6,586 nt of DNA from JBOFLO01 sp051657905 (lineage in GTDB: Bacteria > Patescibacteriota > Gracilibacteria > UBA1369): the NCBI GenBank assembly GCA_051657905.1, contig JBOFLO010000001.1, forward strand, positions 1 through 6,586, read 5' to 3'. Below are positions 1 through 5,584 of this stretch, one piece after another. The translations under genes were made by a program, and so were the position numbers. The notes under the pieces were generated by a model. The model did not search any database, was not told where the DNA came from, and saw only the letters and a list, made by a program, of their open reading frames with translations. Each line of letters starts with the position of its first letter. Position 1 is the first letter of the stretch.

Positions 1-242
1 CTGATCAAATGTTGGAGAATACCAATTCCATGATGGACACAGCGGTGGAAACTTCCAGTGCGGCGATTGAAGAAGCGAATGCGCAATTGGATGCTATGAG
101 TAAGGAAGCTCAGGATGCGATGATTAAAGCTAATAATGAAATGGAAGAAGCTATTAAGCAGGCTGATGAAGTGATGAAAAAAGCCAGCGAAGAAGTTCAG
201 ACAACTCCTGCACCTGCGGGAAGTTCAGAAGACCAGCAATAA
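1..242 (+). CDS. C-terminal part of an Ala/Glu-rich coiled-coil protein (5' truncated)
   Basis: The frame is open to the left window edge (codons for Asp-Gln precede the first ATG at 9) and ends with TAA at 240-242. No ribosome binding site can be assessed for the ATG at 9, so I treat the gene as cut by the window. The visible 79 residues are rich in Ala, Glu, Met and Lys, with hydrophobic positions spaced as in a long amphipathic helix (for example EEANAQLDAM and EEAIKQADEVMKKA). A short Pro/Thr/Ser/Gln tail (TTPAPAGSSEDQQ) follows. There is no Cys, no membrane segment and no recognisable catalytic motif. It could be the end of a larger helical protein, or a small helical protein starting near 9. 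I cannot name a family. A terminator follows about 55 bp downstream, so this is the last gene of its transcript. Confidence 0.6.
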   Translation, partial: DQMLENTNSMMDTAVETSSAAIEEANAQLDAMSKEAQDAMIKANNEMEEAIKQADEVMKKASEEVQTTPAPAGSSEDQQ

Positions 243-296
243 GATAAGAAATTCGGCTGGCATGATTTTTGTTAAGGAAATTGGAAAAACCTTAAG

Positions 297-328
297 AACC
301 AGGGCGACTAAAAAGTCCTGGTTTTTTT
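297..328 (+). terminator. rho-independent terminator after the coiled-coil gene
   Basis: AACCAGG (297-303) pairs with CCTGGTT (317-323). An inner ACT/AGT pairing closes a small A-rich loop, with GCG bulged on the left. The stem runs directly into seven T (322-328). Position and polarity fit the end of the transcript of the gene ending at 242. Confidence 0.8.
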
Positions 329-332
329 ATTC

Positions 333-450
333 TCTCTACTCTGACAACTCAAACCCAGAGGGGAATTTTCTCTTTCTGGAAAAGGGTACTTTTTATTTTC
401 CAGAAAGAGAAAATTCCCCTCTGGGTTTGGTGTACGTGTTAGAGTAGAGA
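333..450. repeat. 118-bp nested inverted repeat (MITE-like or long hairpin)
   Basis: The inner arms are 351-383 and 396-428: 33 bp, perfectly complementary, around a 12-base loop (384-395). The outer arms are 333-342 (TCTCTACTCT) and 441-450 (AGAGTAGAGA): 10 bp, perfect. The bases between inner and outer arms (343-350 and 429-440) do not pair well. Neither side has a T-tract directly after the stem, so it does not look like an intrinsic terminator. It lies immediately after a normal terminator and ahead of mscL. Perfect arms with terminal inverted repeats suggest a non-autonomous mobile palindrome, but no target-site duplication is evident. If transcribed, it would form a very stable RNA hairpin. 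Confidence 0.85.
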
Positions 451-514
451 TAGAAAATTGAGTGATTTGGGGTGGGGAGAGGAGGTTTTGTTTTTGGATT
501 GGTTTGTGGCAGAA

Positions 515-540
515 TTGGATTTGTGATTTTTAAATATAAT
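515..540 (+). promoter_or_regulatory. putative mscL promoter with very short leader
   Basis: A perfect -10 hexamer TATAAT lies at 535-540, only 13 bases before the ATG at 554. The expected transcription start is about 6-7 bases before the start codon. The best -35-like hexamer is TTGGAT (515-520), but its 14-base spacing is short, so the -35 part is weak. With this promoter the mRNA would be almost leaderless, which agrees with the lack of a Shine-Dalgarno motif. Confidence 0.5.
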
Positions 541-553
541 TTTTTATTTTTAT

Positions 554-961
554 ATGGTGAAAGTTGTTGTTGAGACTAAGAAGAATGTTTCGGTGGAGGC
601 GGCGGAGCAGAAGCCGAAGAAGAGGGTGCGGGAACAGGTGGGGGCGGTGGCTGGAGGATTTTTGGATTTTATTAGAGAGCAGGGAGTGGTGGGTTTGGCG
701 GTGGGGTTTGTGTTGGGAGGATCGGTGGCGAAAGTGGTGGATTCGTTGGTGAAGGATTTAATTAATCCTTTGTTGGGGTTGGTGCTGGGGGCCGCCGGTG
801 ATCTTAAGAACGCCAGTTTGTGGGTGGGAGCTTCGGAAATTCGTTGGGGGAATTTTGTGAGTGTGTTAATTGATTTTGCTGTGATTGCGATCGTGGTGTT
901 TGTGGTGGTGAAGATTTTGGGGATTAATAGATTGGATAAGAAAAAAGAGGCGGCGAAATAG
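554..961 (+). CDS. mscL: large-conductance mechanosensitive channel MscL
   Basis: MscL forms a homo-oligomeric pore in the cytoplasmic membrane that opens under high tension and releases solutes during hypo-osmotic shock. The 135-residue product has the family's core: an amphipathic N-terminal segment (GFLDFIREQGVVG, about 35-47), then TM1 with AVGFVLGGSVAKVVDSLVKDLINPLLG (about 49-75), the small-residue-rich pore helix that aligns with E. coli [27 protein letters not shown]. A short extracytoplasmic loop (about 80-98) and TM2 (about 100-123) follow, ending in a basic cluster NRLDKKKEAAK. The tail before the core is about 30 residues longer than in E. coli and Lys/Arg/Glu-rich. The C-terminal cytoplasmic helix of E. 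coli MscL is missing. The only ATG is at 554 and no Shine-Dalgarno precedes it; a later GTG start near 640 is possible but less likely. It stops with TAG. Coding-strand G content is unusually high (GTG, GGG, TTG codons). Confidence 0.93.
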   Translation: MVKVVVETKKNVSVEAAEQKPKKRVREQVGAVAGGFLDFIREQGVVGLAVGFVLGGSVAKVVDSLVKDLINPLLGLVLGAAGDLKNASLWVGASEIRWGNFVSVLIDFAVIAIVVFVVVKILGINRLDKKKEAAK

Positions 962-1006
962 TGTAATATAAAAATCATTAAAAAATGATAAATAGAAAGT
1001 AAAGAT

Positions 1007-1035
1007 TTGCTTAAATATAACCCTGCTGATGTAAT
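1007..1035 (+). promoter_or_regulatory. putative promoter of the SLH-protein gene
   Basis: A -35-like TTGCTT (1007-1012) is separated by 17 bases from a -10-like TGTAAT (1030-1035). TG at 1027-1028 gives an extended -10 element. The expected start near 1042 leaves a leader of about 20 bases before the ATG at 1062, again without a Shine-Dalgarno motif. A second AT-rich hexamer (TATAAC, 1016-1021) is an alternative without a good -35. Confidence 0.5.
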
Positions 1036-1061
1036 TTGTGCGGTTTATTTAATAAATTTTT

Positions 1062-1826
1062 ATGAAAAAACTTTTAATTGTATTGGGATTATTATCCTGT
1101 TCTGTTTTTGCAGTGCCTGTATTTGCGACTTCCGGAGCTTGTTCTTCTCATCAAGGGGTGGATTGTTCAGCTGGACCGGATAGTGATGGTAGTGTGATTT
1201 GTGTTGATGGGTGGCTAAATAGTAGTGTGAGTTATTCTTCTATAGCCAAATGTAAAGGAACGAATCTGCCAAGTGTGGTTATGCCTGAAATCCCAGAAGT
1301 AATGGTGAATGATGAGGGTACTTATTCTGAAAATGAATTTATTGATGTAAGTTCTGGCACTAAGTACAACTTGGCGATAATTTCTTTAAAAGAAGCGGGT
1401 ATTATTTCTGGTTATGAAGACGGATCTTTCAAACCAGCTAATAAAATAAATAGAGCGGAATTCGTGAAAATATTAATTGCTGCTAAATTTGGAGAGCCTG
1501 GAGAAGATCAGAATAATAATTGTTTTTCTGATGTGAAAACTGGGCAATGGTATACGAAATATGTTTGTAAGGCGAAAGCTGAAGGAATAGTGGGAGGTTA
1601 TAGTGATGGGACGTTTAGAGCCGAGCAGAAAATTAATTATGCTGAGGCTTTGAAATTAATTCTAGAGGCAAATGGGAAAGTTGATGTAGCGACGGAGGGA
1701 GAGTTTTGGTACGACAAATATGTAGATTCAGCAAAAATAAACGCTATTTACATAAATGAAATTTCTGTTGATCAAGAAATTAATCGTGGAGAGATGGCTG
1801 AATTAATGTTTAGAGTGAGAAATTAA
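1062..1826 (+). CDS. secreted SLH-domain protein with N-terminal Cys/His motif
   Basis: The 254-residue product starts with a signal peptide: MKK, a hydrophobic core, and probable cleavage after VFA at residue 22. Mature residues 27-64 contain C27-S-S-H30, C35, a GPDSDGSVIC47 block, DGW, SSVSY and C64. This is a compact Cys/His motif that I have seen in other secreted bacterial proteins but cannot assign a function. Two clear S-layer homology repeats follow at about 92-141 and 154-204, each with FxDV at the start, GIIxGYxDGxF in the middle and an RAEF or YAEA helix. A shorter, degenerate third repeat lies at about 213-252 (FWYDKYV...INRGEMAELM). SLH triplets bind secondary cell-wall polymers and anchor proteins to the surface, so this is probably an envelope protein. 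The start is the first ATG, with a typical MKK signal start. Its stop overlaps that of the convergent pirin gene. Confidence 0.88.
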   Translation: MKKLLIVLGLLSCSVFAVPVFATSGACSSHQGVDCSAGPDSDGSVICVDGWLNSSVSYSSIAKCKGTNLPSVVMPEIPEVMVNDEGTYSENEFIDVSSGTKYNLAIISLKEAGIISGYEDGSFKPANKINRAEFVKILIAAKFGEPGEDQNNNCFSDVKTGQWYTKYVCKAKAEGIVGGYSDGTFRAEQKINYAEALKLILEANGKVDVATEGEFWYDKYVDSAKINAIYINEISVDQEINRGEMAELMFRVRN

Positions 1827-2560
1827 TTCTGCTCAATAATCAAAATCTGGCTGGGCTTGTTGATTTTGATTTCCAAATTTTCGCTATTGAGTTCTTCTAA
1901 GCCGAGTGCGTCGCGGCGAGTTAATTTATAGCCGGCGACTTCAATTTCTCCTTCTATTAAGAAAATGTAGAGGGAGTTTTTGGGAGTTGGTTTGGTGGAA
2001 TTCAATTTGTATTGAACTGTTTGATCAGCGGGGAAATCGCCGAGGCTGAACCAGCAGGTTTGGTGGATTAATAGAGTTGGGGCGACGGTTTCGGCTTCTT
2101 CGCCGGAAGGGGAGACGACAGTTTGGAAACGGTTTTGGCGGTCGGCGGGGTTGAAGGTGATTTGATCGTAGCGTGGGGGAAGATTGTTGGCGCGGGGGTG
2201 AATCCAGATTTGTAATAAATATAGTGGGTCGGTGGCGGAGGCGTTGTATTCGCTGTGAAAAATTCCTGAGCCAGCCGACATGATTTGTAAATCGCCAGTA
2301 TTTATTATGCCATCTGTACCGGTACTGTCTTTGTGTTTAACAGCGCCTTGCAATGGGATGGTAACTATTTCCATGTCGCGATGAAAATGCTCAGGGAACC
2401 CTTCCCCATTCATTATTAAGTCATCATTAAGAACTCGGAGTTCGCCAAAGTTGTGGCGAGTGGCGTCAAAAAAATCGCCAAAGCTGAAACTATGTCTGCT
2501 AACCAGCCAGCCGGCTGAGGTAAGTCCGCGCTCTGCTGAACGATGAATGGTGATTTTCAT
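1823..2560 (-). CDS. pirin family protein (YhhW-type bicupin)
   Basis: Pirins are two-cupin-domain metal proteins of the cytosol. E. coli YhhW has quercetin 2,3-dioxygenase activity in vitro, but the physiological substrate is usually unknown. The 245-residue product is the normal length. It shows the family start (ERG...GWL...HSFSFGDFFD), LRVLNDD at 41-47, and the first cupin motif EHFHRDMEIVT. His58, His60, His102 and Glu104 match the four YhhW metal ligands, the last two within SAGSGIFHSEYN. IWIHP and PPRYDQ follow at about 118-132, then a second, metal-free cupin half with LIEGEIEVAG (201-210). The active site is therefore intact. The start is set by the family N-terminus (MKITIHRSAERG). 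No Shine-Dalgarno is visible. The gene is monocistronic, divergent from the gene at 2673 and convergent with the SLH gene, with no terminator between the convergent pair. Confidence 0.93.
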   Translation of the reverse strand: MKITIHRSAERGLTSAGWLVSRHSFSFGDFFDATRHNFGELRVLNDDLIMNGEGFPEHFHRDMEIVTIPLQGAVKHKDSTGTDGIINTGDLQIMSAGSGIFHSEYNASATDPLYLLQIWIHPRANNLPPRYDQITFNPADRQNRFQTVVSPSGEEAETVAPTLLIHQTCWFSLGDFPADQTVQYKLNSTKPTPKNSLYIFLIEGEIEVAGYKLTRRDALGLEELNSENLEIKINKPSQILIIEQN

Positions 2561-2586
2561 AATGGTAATATTGTTTAGTATCCTCG

Positions 2587-2615
2587 ATTATAACAAATGA
2601 TAGCCGGCCGGTAAA
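2587..2615 (-). promoter_or_regulatory. pirin gene promoter with internal palindrome
   Basis: Read on the - strand, TTTACC (2615-2610) is followed after exactly 17 bases by a perfect TATAAT (2592-2587). The predicted transcription start is near 2580, giving a leader of about 20 bases. The 8-bp palindrome CCGGCCGG (2604-2611) overlaps the -35 edge and the spacer and is a possible operator site. It stands out as GC-only sequence in an AT-rich region. Confidence 0.65.
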
Positions 2616-2629
2616 TTTTCTTTAATGAA

Positions 2630-2656
2630 ATGACTGTGCTAAATTAAAGATATTAT
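2630..2656 (+). promoter_or_regulatory. putative promoter of the gene at 2673
   Basis: ATGACT (2630-2635), resembling TTGACA, and TATTAT (2651-2656) are separated by 15 bases. The expected start near 2663 leaves about 10 bases of leader before the ATG at 2673. The spacing is short, so support is moderate. It lies back to back with the pirin promoter. Confidence 0.4.
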
Positions 2657-2672
2657 TCCTTATTAAAATTTT

Positions 2673-3185
2673 ATGAGTGAAAAAAACGCAAATATTGCTT
2701 GGATTGTGGTGGGAGTTTTAGTTGGTGTGGCGGCGGGATATTTTTTGACGGCACGCATGGCTCAGGCGCCCGCGAGTGATGTGGTGATTTCTGAAAATAT
2801 TGAAAAAGAAGCTCCAGCGTCAGAGCAAATTGTGATTGAAGATGGCGATACTGTGGATATTTCCGATGATATGATTGATACGGTGGGAGGCTTGGATCCA
2901 CGTCCAATTGTAACTTTACAGGGAAAAACTATTTGTCTTCCACATAAAGACACTAGTGGTCCCGTGACTATGGAATGTGCGATGGGATTGCAGGCGGTGA
3001 GCGGAGATAATTATGTTTTGGATTTGGCAGATAGATCTCCGGAAGGTCCGGAAGATTTGTTTAGTGTGGAAGGTGAAATTCAGGTTACAGGTTATTTCAC
3101 GCCGATTGAATTGTTGAGTACAGATATGTGGCAGAAATATGATGTGGTGGGAATTTTTAGTGTGACTGAAGTGAAGGAAGTTTAG
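2673..3185 (+). CDS. unnamed single-pass membrane-anchored protein
   Basis: The 170-residue product has a short N-terminus (MSEKNANIAW), one hydrophobic helix at about 9-27 (IVVGVLVGVAAGYFL) and an acidic, Ala/Ser/Glu-rich linker to about residue 75. A compact C-terminal domain of about 90 residues follows. That domain contains VTLQGKTIC88LPHKDTSGPVTMEC102AMGLQ, a YVLDLAD strand, IQVTGYFTPIELLSTDMWQKYDVVGIFSVTEV, and alternates hydrophobic residues like a small beta-barrel. I infer an OB-like or similar beta fold outside the membrane. The two Cys could form a disulfide, and LPH is a possible metal-contact motif. I recall similar domains in other CPR hypothetical proteins but know no function. 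It stops with TAG and is followed 17 bp later by a strong terminator, so it is transcribed alone. Confidence 0.75.
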   Translation: MSEKNANIAWIVVGVLVGVAAGYFLTARMAQAPASDVVISENIEKEAPASEQIVIEDGDTVDISDDMIDTVGGLDPRPIVTLQGKTICLPHKDTSGPVTMECAMGLQAVSGDNYVLDLADRSPEGPEDLFSVEGEIQVTGYFTPIELLSTDMWQKYDVVGIFSVTEVKEV

Positions 3186-3202
3186 AAAATTTTTGAAAAT
3201 TG

Positions 3203-3236
3203 AAAGAGCGTCGGTTTCGAACTGGCGCTCTTTTTT
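3203..3236. terminator. strong intrinsic terminator, possibly bidirectional
   Basis: AAAGAGCGTCGGTT (3203-3216) folds onto AACTGGCGCTCTTT (3220-3233) around a TCG loop, with two G-T wobbles and otherwise full pairing. Six T follow the arm (3231-3236, partly inside the stem). It ends the + transcript of the gene at 2673. The final T-run overlaps the stop codon (3237-3235) of the opposing - strand gene. On the - strand the stem is followed by a weaker T-rich stretch, so it may serve both genes. Confidence 0.85.
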
Positions 3237-4008
3237 ATGCCGCACTAGTCGGAATATCAATATCAATTTGCTGATACTGATCGGTGATAGAAAGATGAAC
3301 TCCCTGGATTAATCCGGGGAATTTGTTTTGGAGCATGTAGAGATTGCCGCGCATTAGGCGGTAGATTTGGCCGATTACTTCGGGGTTGGAGCTGCCGCTG
3401 GAGATGATGTGGGGGAGGTCGGGGGAGAGGTTTTCGGAGGTGATTTCCCAGTCGTTGCGAGGGTCGATGGAGGGGGCGTCGGGGGCGCTGGTGTCGCGGG
3501 TGTAGAATTTTTTGTTGGCTTTGCGGAAGAAAATTTTTAAGGCGGCGCGGATGGCGCTGAGTTTTTGCGGGTCGTTGGTGTTGAGGTCGATTTTAATTGT
3601 TACGGTGTGCCAGGCTAAACCCCATTCGATACTTGGACGATTTACTAAATTGCTCCAGCCCAGAACGGGGAAAGGAAGTCGATTGATGGAGCCGCGGTAA
3701 ATAAAATAATGGTAGAGATGTACTCCTAAGCGGAAAAAGGCCATTAGTAAAATTAAGAGGGCGGCAAATAAAACGAAATAATCCCAGTCGATGGTAAAGG
3801 CCGTGACCAAAATTATTACGGAAAAAAGAATAAATACTGCGCTGATTTCGCCGTTTGGCAGAAGAATTTCGCGGAAAACTATGTAGCGGTCGGGGTCGAG
3901 CTTTGAGTGGAATTGAGTGCTACCTTTGGGGTTTCTTCGAGCCGGGGGCTTTTGTTTTGGAAAAGCTTTTTTGAATAATTTTTTGAGTTGAGGGTCGTTT
4001 TGCGACAT
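3235..4008 (-). CDS. unnamed membrane protein with two TM helices and soluble C-terminal domain
   Basis: The 257-residue product has a basic, proline-containing N-terminus (LKKLFKKAFPKQKPPARRNPKG, about 8-29), which should stay in the cytosol. Two hydrophobic helices follow at about 56-73 (SAVFILFSVIILVTAF) and 77-98 (YFVLFAALLILLMAFF), joined by a very short turn. The remaining roughly 160 residues are soluble: WHTVTIKIDLN (133-143) looks like a beta strand, and KLSAIRAALKIFFRKANKKF (149-168) like a basic amphipathic helix. The ending VHLSITDQYQQIDIDIP is probably another strand. Both ends are predicted cytosolic. I recognise no family. It is the last gene of a three-gene operon, 12 bp after the serpin stop, and no Shine-Dalgarno is seen. 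Its middle part is very C-rich on the coding strand. Confidence 0.75.
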   Translation of the reverse strand: MSQNDPQLKKLFKKAFPKQKPPARRNPKGSTQFHSKLDPDRYIVFREILLPNGEISAVFILFSVIILVTAFTIDWDYFVLFAALLILLMAFFRLGVHLYHYFIYRGSINRLPFPVLGWSNLVNRPSIEWGLAWHTVTIKIDLNTNDPQKLSAIRAALKIFFRKANKKFYTRDTSAPDAPSIDPRNDWEITSENLSPDLPHIISSGSSNPEVIGQIYRLMRGNLYMLQNKFPGLIQGVHLSITDQYQQIDIDIPTSAA

Positions 4009-4020
4009 TGCGGGAGCGGA

Positions 4021-5298
4021 TTATTGATTGGGATTGCTGACTCTGCCTAGGAATAAAATATTACCATTTTCTTTTTGCTGAATAATGAAAAGGAAAGGGT
4101 GGTCGGCGCGGAAGGTTGGGATTACTGGGGCGTTTGGATTGTAGGCGGATCCGGCTCGCTGAATTATGGCTGTGGCGGCTGCGGCTTCTGTTCCTTCTTC
4201 ATTTACTTCCACGAAGGCTTTGTGAATTACGGCGCCGATAAATAAATCTTTGAAGCCGGTCATTCCGCTGAAATCAGCTTCTGGAGTAAAGGCTTCCGGC
4301 ATGCCGAGGGCAATTAAATCTTCGGCTAATTGATAGCTGGTTTCCAATTTGAATTTTGGTAAATAAAGGAAAACACGTTTCATTTGCAGATTATTTTTCC
4401 AATTGGACAGTTGGTCGAGGGTGAGATTTTTTTCTAAAGCGGCGAGATCATTGGTTTGATCGGCGTTTTTTGGCAGAATTATTAACATGGAAAGTTGCTC
4501 ACCGGAATAAGGTAATTCGATGATTTGCAGATCATCACTTTCGGCATAATTGAAAAGTGCTTCTTCGTCAGTGCGGCGCATCATTTTTACTGTGGTGGAA
4601 TTATCTGAGCTGATTTGGAAAGTGGCGTCGGAGGTTTGTTCTGCATCAAATTGTTTTAGCCAATCGCCTTTGAAATAAACGGCATTGGTGAGAATTAAGC
4701 GAGTCATGGAGTCGATGGCGCCTTCGGGAATGAGGTTTTTGATTTTGTCATTGGTTTGTTTTTCCACCCAATTATTAATGGTGACGCGTGATGGTTCGGC
4801 TTGATTAATAAAATCTAAATTAGTGATTTGTCCCTGATAATATTTTTGGGTATTTTCCAAATATTCCTGGGCGAAGGGATAAGTTTTTTCGGCCCATAAA
4901 GCGTTGGCAGTGCTGAGTTGGAAAGATTGATTGGGTTGATTGATTTGGCTGTTTAAAGCGGCGGAACCTTGTTGTAAAGTTTCAATGTTTTCGGGGAAGT
5001 GGAAAGTTTTTTGAATTTCTGCGGCCGTGTTTTCGCGAGCACCTTCGTAGCTCATGGCGACGGCGGTGGAAATGCTGTAGGGCGAGAAGAAAATATTTTC
5101 GTTGTTGGAATTGTAGCGTTGATAAAGGTCGAGTGCGAATTGATTATTGGCTTGAATTACTGATTTGGCGGCGTCTGTGGTGGGTTGGATTTCCATGATT
5201 GGCGGATTTTTTGTAGGGATAATTTGAGGGGAATTGCAGGCGCTAAAAATAATACTGCTGAAAATTAGTGAAGATAAGAAGAATTTATTTTTAGGCAT
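4021..5298 (-). CDS. serpin (serine protease inhibitor), probable lipoprotein
   Basis: Serpins trap target proteases as covalent complexes when the reactive loop is cleaved and inserts into a beta-sheet. This 425-residue protein starts with a signal peptide ending FSAC21, a lipobox-like motif with an atypical Phe at -3. It is therefore probably lipid-anchored outside the cytoplasmic membrane, with a short linker to about residue 45. The serpin body shows NIFFSPYSISTAVAMSYEGARENT (68-91), LTNAVYFKGDW (203-213), MLIILPK (271-277), FLYLPKFKLE (310-319) and FVEVNEEGTEAAAATA (362-377), ending in FRADHPFLFII (396-406) and FLGRVSNP. The hinge (P15-P9 GTEAAAA) is the small-residue type of inhibitory serpins. 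Counting from Glu367 as P17, P1 is Gly383 and P1' Ser384, with Arg381 at P3. The loop is about 7 residues longer than in alpha-1-antitrypsin on the C-terminal side. It lies 10 bp after the DUF5665-like gene, with no Shine-Dalgarno. Confidence 0.95.
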   Translation of the reverse strand: MPKNKFFLSSLIFSSIIFSACNSPQIIPTKNPPIMEIQPTTDAAKSVIQANNQFALDLYQRYNSNNENIFFSPYSISTAVAMSYEGARENTAAEIQKTFHFPENIETLQQGSAALNSQINQPNQSFQLSTANALWAEKTYPFAQEYLENTQKYYQGQITNLDFINQAEPSRVTINNWVEKQTNDKIKNLIPEGAIDSMTRLILTNAVYFKGDWLKQFDAEQTSDATFQISSDNSTTVKMMRRTDEEALFNYAESDDLQIIELPYSGEQLSMLIILPKNADQTNDLAALEKNLTLDQLSNWKNNLQMKRVFLYLPKFKLETSYQLAEDLIALGMPEAFTPEADFSGMTGFKDLFIGAVIHKAFVEVNEEGTEAAAATAIIQRAGSAYNPNAPVIPTFRADHPFLFIIQQKENGNILFLGRVSNPNQ

Positions 5299-5308
5299 TT
5301 TTTTAAAA

Positions 5309-5581
5309 TTAACGACGGGCGTTTTGAACTATATCGGCGATATTTTCTACGAAAGGTTTGATGATTTCGATGGTGGCGAGTTGGGAGAGTATGAAAATTA
5401 CTATGGCTACCAATAAAGTTGCGCCTAGTACAGTGCCGAGGCCGGTTAGTAATCCACCAAAGAATTTATTGCGAAAGGAATTGGCGAGACGTAATTCGCG
5501 GCGAAGTAGATATAATTCGCGGATTAAAGGGTCGGGGGTTGGCGTTGCGGGGATTTTTGTAGTTGTCAGGCGCTTTGCCAT
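5309..5581 (-). CDS. small membrane protein, DUF5665-like
   Basis: The 90-residue product has a Thr/Pro-rich start (MAKRLTTTKIPATPTPDP), a charged helix (LIRELYLLRRELRLANSFRNKFF, about 19-41) and a glycine-rich transmembrane helix (GGLLTGLGTVLGATLLVAIVIFIL, about 42-65). An amphipathic tail follows (IEIIKPFVENIADIVQNARR). The arrangement of a basic helix, then GLxTGLGTVLGAT, then an ILxxLxxIxxIxPFVxxI tail matches my recollection of DUF5665, a small domain common in CPR and Firmicutes proteins. Its function is unknown. It is the first gene of the - strand operon with the serpin and the 3235-4008 membrane protein, and a good promoter lies directly upstream. Confidence 0.82.
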   Translation of the reverse strand: MAKRLTTTKIPATPTPDPLIRELYLLRRELRLANSFRNKFFGGLLTGLGTVLGATLLVAIVIFILSQLATIEIIKPFVENIADIVQNARR

Positions 5582-5584
5582 AGT

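Larger units (their letters stand above)
243..553. other. 311-bp intergenic region with terminator, large inverted repeat and promoter
   Basis: This gap holds a terminator (297-328), a 118-bp nested inverted repeat (333-450) and, at its right end, the AT-rich -10 region of mscL. A 61-codon open frame from 262 to 447 exists, but about half of it is made of the two arms of the inverted repeat and it has no ribosome binding site, so I do not call it a gene. The stretch 451-530 is strongly G/T-rich on the + strand and shows no ORF or clear motif. Confidence 0.7.

Noticed and set aside
262..447. 61-codon open frame on the + strand
   Set aside because: It crosses the terminator and both arms of the inverted repeat, and the product has no recognisable features.
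564..752. 62-codon Arg/Trp-rich frame inside mscL
   Set aside because: An out-of-frame shadow of MscL; its composition (runs of Arg and Trp) comes from G-rich codons read in the wrong frame.
550..978. 142-codon open frame on the - strand opposite mscL
   Set aside because: It is Thr/Pro/Ser-rich and mirrors the GTG/GGG-rich coding strand of a clear MscL; it has no domain and no promoter or ribosome site.
974..989. ATCATT-AAAA-AATGAT hairpin after mscL
   Set aside because: Only a 6-bp, nearly all A/T stem without a T-tract; too weak to call a terminator.
2916..3266. 116-codon - strand frame across the terminator
   Set aside because: Antisense to the gene at 2673 and passing through a strong terminator; no motif, His/Ile/Phe-rich low-quality sequence.
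3411..3500. Clustered G-runs on the + strand inside the 3235-4008 gene
   Set aside because: They lie on the template strand of a Pro/Asp/Ala/Ser-rich coding part and are explained by codon use; the loops are irregular.
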